From positions 18,139-82,138 of the forward strand of contig CADEEH010000006.1 of the NCBI GenBank assembly GCA_902826305.1: 64,000 nt of DNA, written 5' to 3'. This DNA comes from an uncultured Burkholderiales bacterium (GTDB lineage: Bacteria; Pseudomonadota; Gammaproteobacteria; Burkholderiales; Burkholderiaceae_E). The stretch's first letter is position 1, and each line of letters starts with the position of its first letter. A program made the translations under genes and the position numbers. Below the pieces are notes generated by a model. It saw only the letters and a program-made list of their open reading frames with translations. It was not told the origin of the DNA and did no database searches. Shown in pieces: positions 32,077 through 42,051 of the stretch.

Positions 32077-34080
32077 TCATGCGGCCTTCTTCAGCACCGG
32101 GGCGATCGGCACCGTCTTCGCATCGACGATCTGCAGCTCGGCGGCGATCCTGCCGGTGCGGCCGTCCTCGAAGCGGACCTGGGTCTCGATGTACTGCGAC
32201 GCCTTGCCCTCGTACAGCGCATCGACCAGCACCTTGTACTTGTCGGCGATGAAGCCGCGCCGGACCTTGCGCGTGCGGGTCATCTCGTCGTCGTCCGGGT
32301 CGAGTTCCTTGTGCAGCACCAGGAAGCGGTGGATCTGCGACGCGGCCACCGACGGATCCTGCGCCAGGTCCGCGTTGACCTTGCCGACACAGTCGGCGAT
32401 CAGTTCGGCGACCTCGGGTTTGGCGGCCAGGTCCGCGTAGCCCGAGTACGGCAGGTTGCGACGTTCGGCCCAGTTGCCGCAGGCCTCGAAGTCGATGTTG
32501 ATGAACGCACAGACCCGGTCGCGGCCGTGGCCGAACGAGACCGCCTCCTTGATGAACGGAAAGAACTTCAGTTTGTTCTCGATGTACTTCGGTGCGAACA
32601 GCGCCCCGTCGGCGAGCTTGCCGACGTCCTTCGCCCGGTCGATGATCTTCAGGTGGCCATCGTGGTCGAAGAACCCGGCGTCGCCGGTGTGGTACCAGCC
32701 CTGCGCGTCCTTGACCTCCGCGGTGGCCTGCGGATTCTTGTAGTACTCGCGCAGCAGTCCGGGGCTGCGCACCAGGATCTCGCCGGTGTCCCTGGCCACC
32801 TGGACCTCGACGCCGGGCACCGGTTTGCCGACGGTGTCGGCGCGGACCTCGCCGTCGGGCTGGATGCAGACCCAGACCGCGGTCTCGGTCGATCCGTACA
32901 ACTGCTTCAGGTTGATGCCCAGCGAGCGGTAGAACGCGAACAGGTCGGGGCCGATCGCCTCGCCGGCGGTGTAGGCGATGCGCACGCGGCTCATGCCGAG
33001 TGCGTTGCGCAGCGGCCCGTAGACCATCAGGTTGCCCAGCGCGTAGGAGAGCCGGTCGCCGAACGAGACGCCGGTGTCCCCGTCGAGGATCCGGCCGCCG
33101 ACCCGGCGTGCGACATCCATGTAGTGCTTGAACAGCGCCCGCTTGATCCGCGAGGCGTCCTCCATCCGGATCGTGACCTGGGTCAGCAGTCCCTCGAGCA
33201 CGCGCGGCGGCGCGAAATAGTAGGTCGGTCCGATCTCGCGCATGTCGGTGGCGACGGTGCCGGGCGACTCCGGGCAGTTGACCGTGAAGCCCTTGATCAG
33301 CCACTGCGCGTACGAGAAGATGTTCTGGCCGATCCAGGCCATCGGCAGGTAGGCCAGCACCTCGTCGTCGGGGCCGATGCGTTCGACGTCGCAGACCACA
33401 CGCGAGGGCACGATCATGCTGCGATGGGTGTGGATCACCCCCTTCGGATTGCCGGTGGTGCCCGAGGTGTAGAACATCGCGGCGATGTCGTCGATCCGGC
33501 CAGCGTCCACCTCGCGCGACACCCGTTGCGGATCGGCCTTCAGGACCTGTCGGCCGCGTTCGAGCAACGCGTCGTACGAACCGAGCGCGGCGTCGCTGTA
33601 GTTGCGCATGCCGCGGACGTCGTCGTAGATCACGTGGGCCAGCAGCGGGCACTGCTCGCGCACCTCGAGCAGCTTGTCGGTCTGCTCCTGGTCCTCGACG
33701 ATCGCGATCGCGATCTCCGCGTTCTGCAGCACGAAGACCATCTCCTGCGCGACCGCGTCCTGGTACATCGGCACCGGGATCGCACCGAGCGACTGCGCGG
33801 CGATCATCGCCGCGTACAACCGCGGCCGGTTCTCGCCGATCAGCGCCAGGTTGTGGCCGCGGGCCAGGCCGAGTTCGCTCAGCCCGGCGGCGAGTGCCTC
33901 GACCTCGTCCTGCAACGCACTCCAGGTCACCGTCTGCCAGATGCCGTAGCTTTTCTCGCGGATCGCCGGCGCGGTCGGGCGGCGGCTCGCGTGTTCCCGC
34001 AGCAGGCGCGGGAACGTGGTGTCGGCATCGGCCGGGGCGGCGAACGCGGTCACCGTGGCCTTGGGCGCACCCTCGGGCAT
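32077..34080 (-). CDS. AMP-dependent long-chain fatty acid/aryl-CoA ligase (667 aa)
   Basis: A full-length ANL superfamily enzyme of the FAA1/FadD15 type. The P-loop reads YTSGTTGNPKGV near residue 210. The adenine-contact motif is YGSTETAVW, and the hinge region reads GDAGFFDHDGHLKIIDRAKDV. The C-terminal domain ends IAPVLKKAA. It forms acyl-CoA from a free acid with ATP and CoA. CGAGGAGA lies before the ATG. It is the first gene of the liv operon, which argues that the transporter brings in the acid that this ligase activates. Chain type cannot be decided. Confidence 0.9.
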   Translation of the reverse strand: MPEGAPKATVTAFAAPADADTTFPRLLREHASRRPTAPAIREKSYGIWQTVTWSALQDEVEALAAGLSELGLARGHNLALIGENRPRLYAAMIAAQSLGAIPVPMYQDAVAQEMVFVLQNAEIAIAIVEDQEQTDKLLEVREQCPLLAHVIYDDVRGMRNYSDAALGSYDALLERGRQVLKADPQRVSREVDAGRIDDIAAMFYTSGTTGNPKGVIHTHRSMIVPSRVVCDVERIGPDDEVLAYLPMAWIGQNIFSYAQWLIKGFTVNCPESPGTVATDMREIGPTYYFAPPRVLEGLLTQVTIRMEDASRIKRALFKHYMDVARRVGGRILDGDTGVSFGDRLSYALGNLMVYGPLRNALGMSRVRIAYTAGEAIGPDLFAFYRSLGINLKQLYGSTETAVWVCIQPDGEVRADTVGKPVPGVEVQVARDTGEILVRSPGLLREYYKNPQATAEVKDAQGWYHTGDAGFFDHDGHLKIIDRAKDVGKLADGALFAPKYIENKLKFFPFIKEAVSFGHGRDRVCAFINIDFEACGNWAERRNLPYSGYADLAAKPEVAELIADCVGKVNADLAQDPSVAASQIHRFLVLHKELDPDDDEMTRTRKVRRGFIADKYKVLVDALYEGKASQYIETQVRFEDGRTGRIAAELQIVDAKTVPIAPVLKKAA

Positions 34081-34203
34081 CCTGGCGGTCTCCTCGTTAT
34101 CGTTGTCTGATCGCGGCCGATTCTGGATCGCGGCAGCTTACCGGCAGCTTACTGTTCGGGATCCGGGCACGACCGGTGGCGAAGTTTAGGCAGGCGCGGG
34201 CGC

Positions 34204-34226
34204 TATAGTTGTCATCGCCATGACAA
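34204..34226 (+). promoter_or_regulatory. -10-like box overlapping a perfect 7-4-7 operator
   Basis: TATAGT at 34204-34209 resembles a -10 box for the rightward Crp/Fnr gene. Immediately after it lies TTGTCATCGCCATGACAA (34209-34226), a perfect dyad of 7-base arms with a CGCC spacer. The site is 53 bases before the regulator start and about 130 bases before the divergent ligase start. The position suggests auto-repression by the encoded regulator. No good -35 box is seen. Confidence 0.45.
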
Positions 34227-34278
34227 TTCAGGGACAACCCGCATCACAGGGAGCCGGCGGCTCCGGACTGTTCACTCG

Positions 34279-34953
34279 ATGAAGTCGCTGGACGACCTGC
34301 TGCAACGCTCCTCCTGGTTCCACTCGCTTGATGCGACGCAGCAAGCCCGGGTCCGGCAGTGTGTCACGGTGCGCGACGTGCCTGCCGACGGCGTCGTGCT
34401 GCGCAAGGGAGAACCGGTCGAGCACTGGATCGGCGTCGTCGACGGGCTGGTGAAGATCAGCAGCGTGTCGTTCGAAGGGCGGGCGGTGTCGCTGGCGGGC
34501 ATCCCGCCGGGCGGGTGGTTCGGCGAGGGATCGATGCTGAAGGACGAACCGCGCCGCTACGACGTGATCGCGGTGCGCGACAGCCGGGTGGCGATGATGC
34601 CCGGATCCACGTTCGAGTGGCTGCTCGACTCGAGCATTCCGTTCAACCGGTTCCTGCTGCAGCAGCTCAACGAGCGGCTCGGACAGTTCATCGCCACCGT
34701 CGAGTTCGAACGGATGCTCGGGCCGGAGGGGCGAGTCGCCCGCTGCCTGGCCCAGATGTTCAATCCGCAGCTGTATCCGGGCAGTGACCTGCGCCTGGAC
34801 ATCTCACAATCCGAACTTGGATTCCTGACCGGGCTGTCACGCCAGCGCGTCAACCAGGCACTGCGCCGGCTCGAGGAGCGCGGGCTGCTGCGGGTCGACT
34901 ACGGCTCGGTGACCGTCCTCGACCTGCAGGCGTTGCGCGAGTTCGAAGCCTGA
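34279..34953 (+). CDS. Crp/Fnr-family transcriptional regulator (224 aa)
   Basis: A cNMP-binding-type beta-barrel lies at about 15-125 (GVVLRKGEPVEHWIGVVDGLVKISS, GGWFGEGSMLKDEPRRYDVIAV). A dimer helix follows, then a winged helix-turn-helix at about 170-220 (ISQSELGFLTGLSRQRVNQALRRLEERGLLRVDYG). No Fnr iron-sulfur cysteine set is present at the N-terminus, so it is not an oxygen sensor of that type; the effector is unknown. It is divergent from the acyl-CoA ligase-liv operon and most likely controls it. Confidence 0.9.
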   Translation: MKSLDDLLQRSSWFHSLDATQQARVRQCVTVRDVPADGVVLRKGEPVEHWIGVVDGLVKISSVSFEGRAVSLAGIPPGGWFGEGSMLKDEPRRYDVIAVRDSRVAMMPGSTFEWLLDSSIPFNRFLLQQLNERLGQFIATVEFERMLGPEGRVARCLAQMFNPQLYPGSDLRLDISQSELGFLTGLSRQRVNQALRRLEERGLLRVDYGSVTVLDLQALREFEA

Positions 34954-34967
34954 GCTCCCGTCCACCG

Positions 34968-35822
34968 TCACTTGTCGTAGCTGTAGAAGCCGCGCCCGGT
35001 CTTGCGGCCCAGCCGACCGGCCGCGACCATCTCCCTGAGCAGCGGCGCCGGGCGGTACTTGGAATCGTTGAACTCGGCATAAAGCACCTGCATCACCGCC
35101 AGTTCGACGTCCAGTCCGATCAGGTCGCACAGCGCGAGCGGGCCGATCGGATGGTTGCAGCCGAGTGACATCCCGGCGTCGATCTCCTCGGCGCTGGCCA
35201 GCCCCTCCTGCAACACGAACACCGCTTCGTTGATCATCGGGCACAGGATCCGGTTGACGACGAATCCGGCGCTGTTGCGCACACCGATCGGGGTCTTGCC
35301 GAGCCGCCGGGCGAGATCGGTCACCGCGGTCACCGTCGCCTCGGAAGTCTGCAGTCCGCGGATGATCTCGACCAGGGCCATCACCGGCACCGGGTTGAAG
35401 AAATGCATGCCGACGAAACGTTCGGCGCGTTGCGTCGCCGCGGCCAGCCGCGTGATCGAGATCGACGAGGTGTTGGTGGCGATGATCGTCTGTGCGGGTG
35501 CGATCGCGTCGACCGCCTGCAGGATCCTGATCTTGACCGCCTCGTTCTCGGTGGCCGCCTCGATGATCAGGTCGGCCCCGGCCAGGTCCGCCGGTTCGAG
35601 CGTGGTCCGGATGCGGCCGAGCGTGGCATCGCGGTCGGCGGCGGTCAGCTTGTCCTTCTTGACCAGGCGATCGAGTGAACCGGAGACCGTCTTCAGGCCG
35701 CGCTCCAGCGCCTTGGTGTCGACGTCCTGCATGATCGCCGACAGTCCGTTGACGGCACATGCCTGTGCGATGCCGTTGCCCATCGTTCCGGCGCCGATGA
35801 CGCCGACGACGTTGATCCCCAT
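34968..35822 (-). CDS. 3-hydroxybutyryl/3-hydroxyacyl-CoA dehydrogenase
   Basis: A 284-aa single-function dehydrogenase of the PaaH/Hbd type. The NAD site is GVIGAGTMGNGIAQA at the N-terminus. The catalytic His lies in HFFNPVPVMALVEII, and SAGFVVNRI and the substrate-domain DLIGLDV are also present. It oxidises 3-hydroxyacyl-CoA to 3-ketoacyl-CoA during beta-oxidation, or the reverse in PHB-type metabolism. It converges with the Crp/Fnr gene, 15 bases between stops, and supports the acyl-CoA theme of the neighbourhood. Confidence 0.93.
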   Translation of the reverse strand: MGINVVGVIGAGTMGNGIAQACAVNGLSAIMQDVDTKALERGLKTVSGSLDRLVKKDKLTAADRDATLGRIRTTLEPADLAGADLIIEAATENEAVKIRILQAVDAIAPAQTIIATNTSSISITRLAAATQRAERFVGMHFFNPVPVMALVEIIRGLQTSEATVTAVTDLARRLGKTPIGVRNSAGFVVNRILCPMINEAVFVLQEGLASAEEIDAGMSLGCNHPIGPLALCDLIGLDVELAVMQVLYAEFNDSKYRPAPLLREMVAAGRLGRKTGRGFYSYDK

Positions 35823-35971
35823 GCGAGCCCCCGCGGTCGTTGCGCGCCGGTGCGGCGCGGTGAAGGCGGGATTTTACTGCGCTGCAGCGGCAGCGGCGTG
35901 ACACAGCCCGGGGAGCCGGGCGGATCGTCGCGAACCGGGACTGGCGGTGTGCCGTCCCGGCCCGTCGATTC

Positions 35972-36445
35972 TCAATATTCGTCGTGTGCGGTGGTGTCGG
36001 CGAACTCGTCGCTGATGTCCTCGGCCGCATCACCGTCCGGTTCGGCGTCCGGCTCGATCTCGTCGTACATCCGCATCGGCGGCTGCGCGCCGAGCCGGGT
36101 GCGTTCGACGCGGCGATCCTCGGAAAAGAACCGAAGGCCGGTCGGACACGCGGCGTACATGCGCCGGGCAGCCGTCAACGCATCGGTCGAAGGATCCAGG
36201 ATCGTGGCCAGCGTGAAGACCGGCGAACCCGCGAAACCGTCGTCCTCGTCTCCGGCGTCCTCACCCGCGACCCCGGCCAGGGGCAGGTCATGCCGGTCCG
36301 CGTCGATTTCCGCGTCGCCGTGGCAATCGTGCGCCGCCTCCCCGGAGGAGGATTGGCAAGTGCTGCCGCAGGTGCCTTCGCACCGGCCTCGTGCCTGGTC
36401 GACCCCGACGTGATCCTGGTCGTCGACCCGTTTCAACCAATCCAT
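35972..36445 (-). CDS. Acidic hypothetical protein with Cys cluster (157 aa)
   Basis: The ATG at 36445 gives MDWLKRVDDQDHVGVDQ. A short Cys-rich run follows, CEGTCGSTCQSSSGEAAHDC, at about residues 23-42. The middle and C-terminal parts are strongly acidic (GEDAGDEDDG, DEIEPDAEPDGDAAEDISDEF). A better-folded patch, ILDPSTDALTAARRMYAACPTGLRFFSEDRR, lies near residues 85-118. No signal peptide is seen. The cysteines could bind metal. I do not recognise the family, and the frame could be non-coding, but its length and start look real. Confidence 0.45.
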   Translation of the reverse strand: MDWLKRVDDQDHVGVDQARGRCEGTCGSTCQSSSGEAAHDCHGDAEIDADRHDLPLAGVAGEDAGDEDDGFAGSPVFTLATILDPSTDALTAARRMYAACPTGLRFFSEDRRVERTRLGAQPPMRMYDEIEPDAEPDGDAAEDISDEFADTTAHDEY

Positions 36446-36607
36446 GCGTGAGCTCCGAAACCGTCCTTCGACAACCCTAGGGCATCGAACGACCTCGGAA
36501 GGTGACACTTTCGCTTCCGGCCGCCGAACAGCGTGAACCTCGTCACGAGCGGCATGTCGCGGCGTTGCCCGCGCGCGACGCGGGGCCGGCGGCCGGGTCG
36601 ACCGGCC

Positions 36608-37360
36608 CTATCGAGACTCAGCGGTTTCGGCCGCCGTGGGGATCAGGATCTCGAGACGCGGCTGCGTCTTGTTCCAGGCATCGGCGAGGGCCGCGGCGAC
36701 CGTCTTGGCCTGCGGAGTGTCCGACCATCCGCCCTCGACCGCGAGCGCACCGCCGCCGAAGATCACGCTGCCCAGGCCGGTCGACTCGCTGGTGCCGCGA
36801 CCGGTGGTCGAGGCGACCACCTCGCTGGTGCGTGCGTCGACCACGCTGAGCATCACGATCGACTCCTTGACCTTGTTGTCGATGCCCAGCCCGCCGATGA
36901 CCTTGCCGAACGCGCCGCCGATGACACCCTTGCCGCCACCGGTCTGTTCGGCGAACACGATCTCGAAGCGCATCAGGTAGTCGAACGACTTCAGGCTCAT
37001 CGCCTGGATCTTCGGATCGGCGCCCTGCTGTTCGCGCAGACGCTGCTCGCGCTCGAGCAGCGCATAGGCCGCGCCACGGTCGACCAGCGTGAAGCAGCCG
37101 GTCTGCAGGACCAGGTGACGCGCGAGTGGTGCGACCGAGCGCGGCAGGCCGGCCGAGGTCAGCGTCTGCGCGTTGCCTTCGGCCTCGGTGATCGCCACCG
37201 TGCCCAGGCGCCCGTCGCAATGGGCGAGCTCGGCCGCATCCGGATTGGCGATCATCAGGTCGGTCTTGCCGCCGGATGCGGTCTTCGAGGTGCTGCAGCC
37301 GCCGGCCAGCAGCGCTGCCAGCGCCAGGCAACCGATCCGGCCGACGATGGAATTTTGCAT
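36608..37360 (-). CDS. CsgG-family outer membrane lipoprotein (250 aa)
   Basis: The signal ends in the lipobox LLAGGC with Cys22, after the start MQNSIVGRIG at 37360. The mature part matches the CsgG/LpoB-type fold: LGTVAITEAEGNAQ, CFTLVDRGAAYALLEREQRLREQQ and VMLSVVDARTSEVVASTTGRG. There is a glycine-rich stretch GGGKGVIGGAFGKVIGGLGI near residue 145. No curli genes are near, so a general envelope role is more likely than curli export. Confidence 0.85.
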   Translation of the reverse strand: MQNSIVGRIGCLALAALLAGGCSTSKTASGGKTDLMIANPDAAELAHCDGRLGTVAITEAEGNAQTLTSAGLPRSVAPLARHLVLQTGCFTLVDRGAAYALLEREQRLREQQGADPKIQAMSLKSFDYLMRFEIVFAEQTGGGKGVIGGAFGKVIGGLGIDNKVKESIVMLSVVDARTSEVVASTTGRGTSESTGLGSVIFGGGALAVEGGWSDTPQAKTVAAALADAWNKTQPRLEILIPTAAETAESR

Positions 37361-37624
37361 GTCGAGTTTCGTTGACGTCCTATTGATACCGGGTCTCACT
37401 GTAGCGTCGGCGACCCGGCTCCTCCGGATGCTCGGCCGCCCGGCGGCCCGTCTCGTGGTGTCGATGCGACGCGTACCGCCGACCCGTCCGACCTTACCTG
37501 CTTAATCACGACCGCCCATGCCGTCCATCGGTGCGAGGCCGCCGCCGGTCACCACCGGACCGGTGTGCCACAAGCCCCACCCGCCATCGGCCGGTACCAC
37601 CCCGTCCCGTCGTAGACTGGCTCC

Positions 37625-38974
37625 ATGAATCGCTTGCCGAAGCGCAGGTCGATCCGGGAACCCGCCCGGACCCTCCAGCAGGGCATGACCCGATCGACGC
37701 TGACGCTCGCGCTGATCGTGCTGGTCGCGCTCGCGGTCGCCGCGGGCTGGTGGTATCGCCAGTCCCGGATGCCCTCGGCCGACGCGACCCGGGCGGAGAG
37801 CGGCACCGAGAGCGGCGGCAAGGCCGGTCGGCCCGGCGCGCGCGGCCCGGCGGCACGTGGCGGTGGCGGGGGTGGCGGCGCGGGTGCGCGCGGCGGCGGC
37901 CAGGCGCCGGTGGTGGTGGTCGCCCCGGTGACGGTGGCCGACGTGCCGGTGCGCATCGACGCACTCGGCAGTGTCGTTCCCCGCAACCAGGTCACCGTGC
38001 GGCCGCGGGTCGAAGGCCAGCTGCTGCGGGTGCACTTTCGCGAGGGCCAGACGGTCAAGGCCGGCGAGCTGCTGGCCGAGATCGACCCGCGTCCGTTCCA
38101 GGTCCAGCTGACGCAGGCGAGCGGCCAGCTCGCACGCGACCAGGCACAACTGAAGAACGCCCAGCTCGATCTCGGGCGGTACCGCAAGCTGCTCGCGCAG
38201 GATTCGATCGCGCGCCAGCAGGTCGACACGCAGGAAGCGCTGGTGCGCCAGTACGAGGGTGCGGTGCTCGCCGACCAGGGCCAGGTCGACAACGCGAAGC
38301 TGCAGTTGTCCTACACCCGGATCAGCGCGCCGATCACCGGCCGGGTCGGCCTGCGCCAGGTCGATCCGGGCAACATCGTGCGCGCCAGCGACGTCAACGG
38401 GCTGGTCACGATCACGCAGATGCATCCGATCACCGCCGTCTTCAGCATTCCCGAGGACCGGCTGCCGGAAGTGATGCTGCGGCTGGCGAAACGTGACGGC
38501 GACACCATCGCCGTCGAGGCCTGGGATCGTGAACAGCGGTCGCGGCTGGCCAGCGGCCTGCTGCTGACCGCGGACAACGCGATCGATCCGACCACCGGCA
38601 CCGTCAAGCTGAAGGCGGAGTTCGGCAACGAGGACGCGGCGCTGTTCCCGAGCCAGTTCGTCAACGTGCGCATGTTCGTCGACCTGCGTCGCGGCGCACG
38701 GGTGGTGCCGGCGTCGGCCCTGCAGCGCGGCAGCGTCGGCACCTTCGTGTACGTGGTCAAGGACGACATGACGGTGGCCGTGCGCCCGGTCGAGATCGGC
38801 ATCAACGACGGCGAACGCGCGGTGATCCTGTCCGGGCTGGTCGCCGAGGAGAAGGTCGTCATCGACGGGGCCGATCGGCTGCGCGACGGCATCAAGGTGG
38901 AGATCGGCGCGCCCGAGGCGTCGGCCGCGCCGCGGTTGGCCTCGGAGCCGGCGCGGCAACCCGCGAATCCATGA
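37625..38974 (+). CDS. mdtA: RND efflux periplasmic adaptor subunit MdtA
   Basis: A 449-aa membrane fusion protein. It has an N-terminal membrane anchor ([18 protein letters not shown]), then a very Gly/Arg-rich linker at about 75-95. The lipoyl halves [34 protein letters not shown] and [18 protein letters not shown] flank an alpha-hairpin, followed by beta-barrel and membrane-proximal domains. An ATG at 37685 is an alternative start. The stop overlaps the start of mdtB (ATGA). It bridges the pump and the outer membrane channel. Confidence 0.9.
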   Translation: MNRLPKRRSIREPARTLQQGMTRSTLTLALIVLVALAVAAGWWYRQSRMPSADATRAESGTESGGKAGRPGARGPAARGGGGGGGAGARGGGQAPVVVVAPVTVADVPVRIDALGSVVPRNQVTVRPRVEGQLLRVHFREGQTVKAGELLAEIDPRPFQVQLTQASGQLARDQAQLKNAQLDLGRYRKLLAQDSIARQQVDTQEALVRQYEGAVLADQGQVDNAKLQLSYTRISAPITGRVGLRQVDPGNIVRASDVNGLVTITQMHPITAVFSIPEDRLPEVMLRLAKRDGDTIAVEAWDREQRSRLASGLLLTADNAIDPTTGTVKLKAEFGNEDAALFPSQFVNVRMFVDLRRGARVVPASALQRGSVGTFVYVVKDDMTVAVRPVEIGINDGERAVILSGLVAEEKVVIDGADRLRDGIKVEIGAPEASAAPRLASEPARQPANP

Positions 38975-41900
38975 ATCCGTCGCGCCCGTTCATCGAACGG
39001 CCGGTCGCGACGTCGCTGCTGATGATCGCGATCCTGCTGAGCGGGATTCTCGCCTACCGGCTGCTGCCGCTGTCGGCGCTGCCCGAGGTCGACTATCCGA
39101 CGGTCCAGGTGACGACCTTCTATCCGGGCGCGAGTCCCGACGTCGTCACCTCGTCGATCACCGCGCCGCTGGAGCGCCAGCTCGGCCAGATGCCGGGGCT
39201 CAAGCAGATGTCCTCGTCGTCGGCCGGCGGCGCGTCGGTGATCGTGCTGCAGTTCGTGCTGTCGATGGACATCGACGTCGCCGCGCAGCAGGTGCAGGCG
39301 GCGATCAACGCGGCGGTCACTTTCCTGCCGAGCGACCTGCCGGCCCCGCCGGTGTACAGCAAGGTCAACCCGGCGGACGCGCCGATCCTCACGCTCGCGC
39401 TGGGTTCGGACACGGTGCCGCTGATCCGCGTGTTCGACCTCGCCGACACCGGCATCGCGCAGAAGATCTCGCAGCTGCCCGGGGTCGGCCTGGTGACGCT
39501 GGCCGGCGGGCAGCGCCCGGCGGTCCGGGTGCAGGTCAACCCGCGCGCGCTGGCGGCCTCCGGACTGTCGATGGAGGAGATCCGCATCGCGATCCAGGGG
39601 GCGAACGTCAACGCCCCCAAGGGCAGCTTCGACGGACCGGCCCGCGCCTCGACGATCGATGCCAATGACCAGCTCCGTTCGGCCGACGACTATCGCCGGC
39701 TGGTGGTCGCGTACCGGAACAACGCGCCGCTGCGGCTGGGTGAAGTCGCACACGTGGTCGACGACGCGGAGAACACCCGGCTGGGCGCCTGGGCCGACGG
39801 CAAGCCGGCGATCGTCGTCAACATCCAGCGCCAGCCCGGCGCCAACGTGATCGAGGTGACCGACCGGGTCAAGGGACTGCTGCCGCAGCTGCAGGCGTCG
39901 CTGCCAGCCGGTGTGTCGGTCCGGCTGCTCACCGATCGGACGACGACGATCCGCGCCTCGGTCACCGACGTCCAGATCGAGCTCGCGTTCGCGATCGGCC
40001 TGGTGGTCGCGGTGATCTTCCTGTTCCTGCGCACCGCCGCCGGCACCGTGATCCCGGCGGTCGCGGTGCCGTTGTCGCTGATCGGCACCTGCGGCGTGAT
40101 GTACCTGGCCGGCTTCTCGATCAACAACCTGACGCTGATGGCGCTGACGATCGCGACCGGGTTCGTCGTCGACGATGCGATCGTTGTCATCGAGAACATC
40201 TCGCGCTACATCGAGGAAGGGGTCCCGGTGCGCGAGGCGGCCCACCGCGGCACCGAGCAGATCGGCTTCACGATCATCTCGCTGACCTTCTCGCTGATCG
40301 CTGTGCTGATCCCGCTGCTGTTCATGGGCGACGTGGTCGGCCGGCTGTTCCGCGAATTCGCGATCACGCTCGCGGTCGCGATCCTGATCTCGGCGGTGGT
40401 GTCGCTGACGCTGACCCCGATGATGTGTGCGCGCCTGCTCAAGCCGATGCCGGAGTCGGCACAGGGACGTTTCTACCGGGTCAGCCAGCGTTTCTTCGAC
40501 CGGATGATCGCCGGCTACGGCCGCACGCTGGACACGGTGCTCGACCACCAGCCGCTGACGCTGCTGGTCGCGGCGGCGACGCTGGGCCTGACGGTGCTGC
40601 TGTACCTGTGGGTGCCCAAGGGCTTCTTCCCCGCGCAGGACACCGGCGTGCTGCTCGGCATCACCGATGCGCCCGCCGCGACCTCGTTTCCGGCGATGGC
40701 CGCCCGCCAGCGCGAGCTGGCGGCGGTCGTGCTCGAGGATCCGGCCGTCGCCAACGTCGCCTCGTTCATCGGCGTCGACGGGGTCAACAGCACGTTGAAC
40801 AGCGGCCGGATGCAGATCACGCTCAAGCCGCTGGCCGCGCGCGAGGGGATCGACGCGGTGATCGCGCGCCTGAAGGACTCGCTGGCGTCGGTGGCCTCGG
40901 ATACCCGGCTCTACCTGCAGCCGGTGCAGGACCTGACGATCGAGGACCGGATCAGCCGCACGCAGTACCAGTTCACGATCGAAGGCATCGATCCGGCCGA
41001 ACTCGGCGTCTGGACCGGGCGCATCGTTGACCGGCTGCGCACGCTGCCGCAACTGGCCGAGGTCGCCTCGGACCTGCAGGACGACGGGCTGCAGGCGTTC
41101 GTCGACATCGATCGCGACGCCGCCGCGCGGCTCGGCGTCACGGTCAGTGCGATCGACAACGTGCTCTACAACGCGTTCGGCCAGCGCCTGGTGTCGACGA
41201 TCTTCACCCAGTCCAACCAGTACCGGGTGGTGCTCGAGGTCGCGCCGGAGTATCGCAACTCGCTTGCCGACATCGCCGACCTGTACGTGTCGTCGAACCT
41301 GGGCACACCGGTGCCGCTGTCCTCGGTGGCCCGTCTGACCGAGCGGCGCGCGCTGCTCGCGGTCAACCACCTCGGCCAGTTTCCCGCGGCGACCGTCTCG
41401 TTCAACGTCGCCCCGGGCGAGTCGCTCGGTTCGGCGGTGCAGGCGATCCGCGCCGCCGAGCGCGACCTGGCGCTGCCGGCGAGCCTGCGCACCGGCTTCC
41501 AGGGCGCGGCGCTCGCGTTCGAGGCGTCGCTCAAGCACACGCTATGGCTAGTGCTGGCGGCGGTGGTGACGATGTACATCGTGCTCGGCGTGTTGTACGA
41601 GAGTTTCATCCACCCGGTGACGATCCTGTCGACGCTGCCCTCGGCGGCGGTTGGTGCGCTGCTGGCCCTGCTGGTCGCGGGCAGCGACCTGTCGATCATC
41701 GCGGTGATCGGCATCATCCTGCTGATCGGGATCGTGAAGAAGAACGCGATCCTGATGGTCGACTTCGCCCTCGAGGCCGAGCGCCGCGACGGCCTCGGAC
41801 CGCGCGAGGCGATCCACCGCGCCGGGATGCTGCGCCTGCGGCCGATCCTGATGACCACCGCGGCGGCGCTGCTCGGCGCGCTGCCGCTGATGCTCGGCAC

Positions 41901-42051
41901 CGGCGTCGGCTCGGAGCTGCGCCATCCGCTCGGGCTGACGATGGTCGGCGGCCTGCTCGTCAGCCAGGTGCTGACGTTGTACACGACGCCGGTGATCTAC
42001 CTCGCGTTCGACCGGCTGACCCGGCGCTCGCGGCTCGCGGAGGCCTCGTGA
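38971..42051 (+). CDS. mdtB: RND multidrug efflux permease MdtB
   Basis: A 1026-aa inner membrane pump of the AcrB superfamily, MdtB/MdtC branch. It starts [18 protein letters not shown]. The proton-relay acidic pair Asp401-Asp402 is in [13 protein letters not shown] and the partner Lys lies in [13 protein letters not shown] (923-924). Two large periplasmic loops and twelve helices are as expected. It overlaps both neighbours by four bases (ATGA and GTGA), so translation of the whole operon is coupled. With MdtC it forms a heteromeric pump. Confidence 0.95.
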   Translation: MNPSRPFIERPVATSLLMIAILLSGILAYRLLPLSALPEVDYPTVQVTTFYPGASPDVVTSSITAPLERQLGQMPGLKQMSSSSAGGASVIVLQFVLSMDIDVAAQQVQAAINAAVTFLPSDLPAPPVYSKVNPADAPILTLALGSDTVPLIRVFDLADTGIAQKISQLPGVGLVTLAGGQRPAVRVQVNPRALAASGLSMEEIRIAIQGANVNAPKGSFDGPARASTIDANDQLRSADDYRRLVVAYRNNAPLRLGEVAHVVDDAENTRLGAWADGKPAIVVNIQRQPGANVIEVTDRVKGLLPQLQASLPAGVSVRLLTDRTTTIRASVTDVQIELAFAIGLVVAVIFLFLRTAAGTVIPAVAVPLSLIGTCGVMYLAGFSINNLTLMALTIATGFVVDDAIVVIENISRYIEEGVPVREAAHRGTEQIGFTIISLTFSLIAVLIPLLFMGDVVGRLFREFAITLAVAILISAVVSLTLTPMMCARLLKPMPESAQGRFYRVSQRFFDRMIAGYGRTLDTVLDHQPLTLLVAAATLGLTVLLYLWVPKGFFPAQDTGVLLGITDAPAATSFPAMAARQRELAAVVLEDPAVANVASFIGVDGVNSTLNSGRMQITLKPLAAREGIDAVIARLKDSLASVASDTRLYLQPVQDLTIEDRISRTQYQFTIEGIDPAELGVWTGRIVDRLRTLPQLAEVASDLQDDGLQAFVDIDRDAAARLGVTVSAIDNVLYNAFGQRLVSTIFTQSNQYRVVLEVAPEYRNSLADIADLYVSSNLGTPVPLSSVARLTERRALLAVNHLGQFPAATVSFNVAPGESLGSAVQAIRAAERDLALPASLRTGFQGAALAFEASLKHTLWLVLAAVVTMYIVLGVLYESFIHPVTILSTLPSAAVGALLALLVAGSDLSIIAVIGIILLIGIVKKNAILMVDFALEAERRDGLGPREAIHRAGMLRLRPILMTTAAALLGALPLMLGTGVGSELRHPLGLTMVGGLLVSQVLTLYTTPVIYLAFDRLTRRSRLAEAS

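Noticed and set aside
38311..41538. A 1075-codon open frame antisense to mdtA/mdtB
   Set aside because: Low-complexity Arg/Asp/His composition, no family features; mdtB on the other strand is unmistakable.
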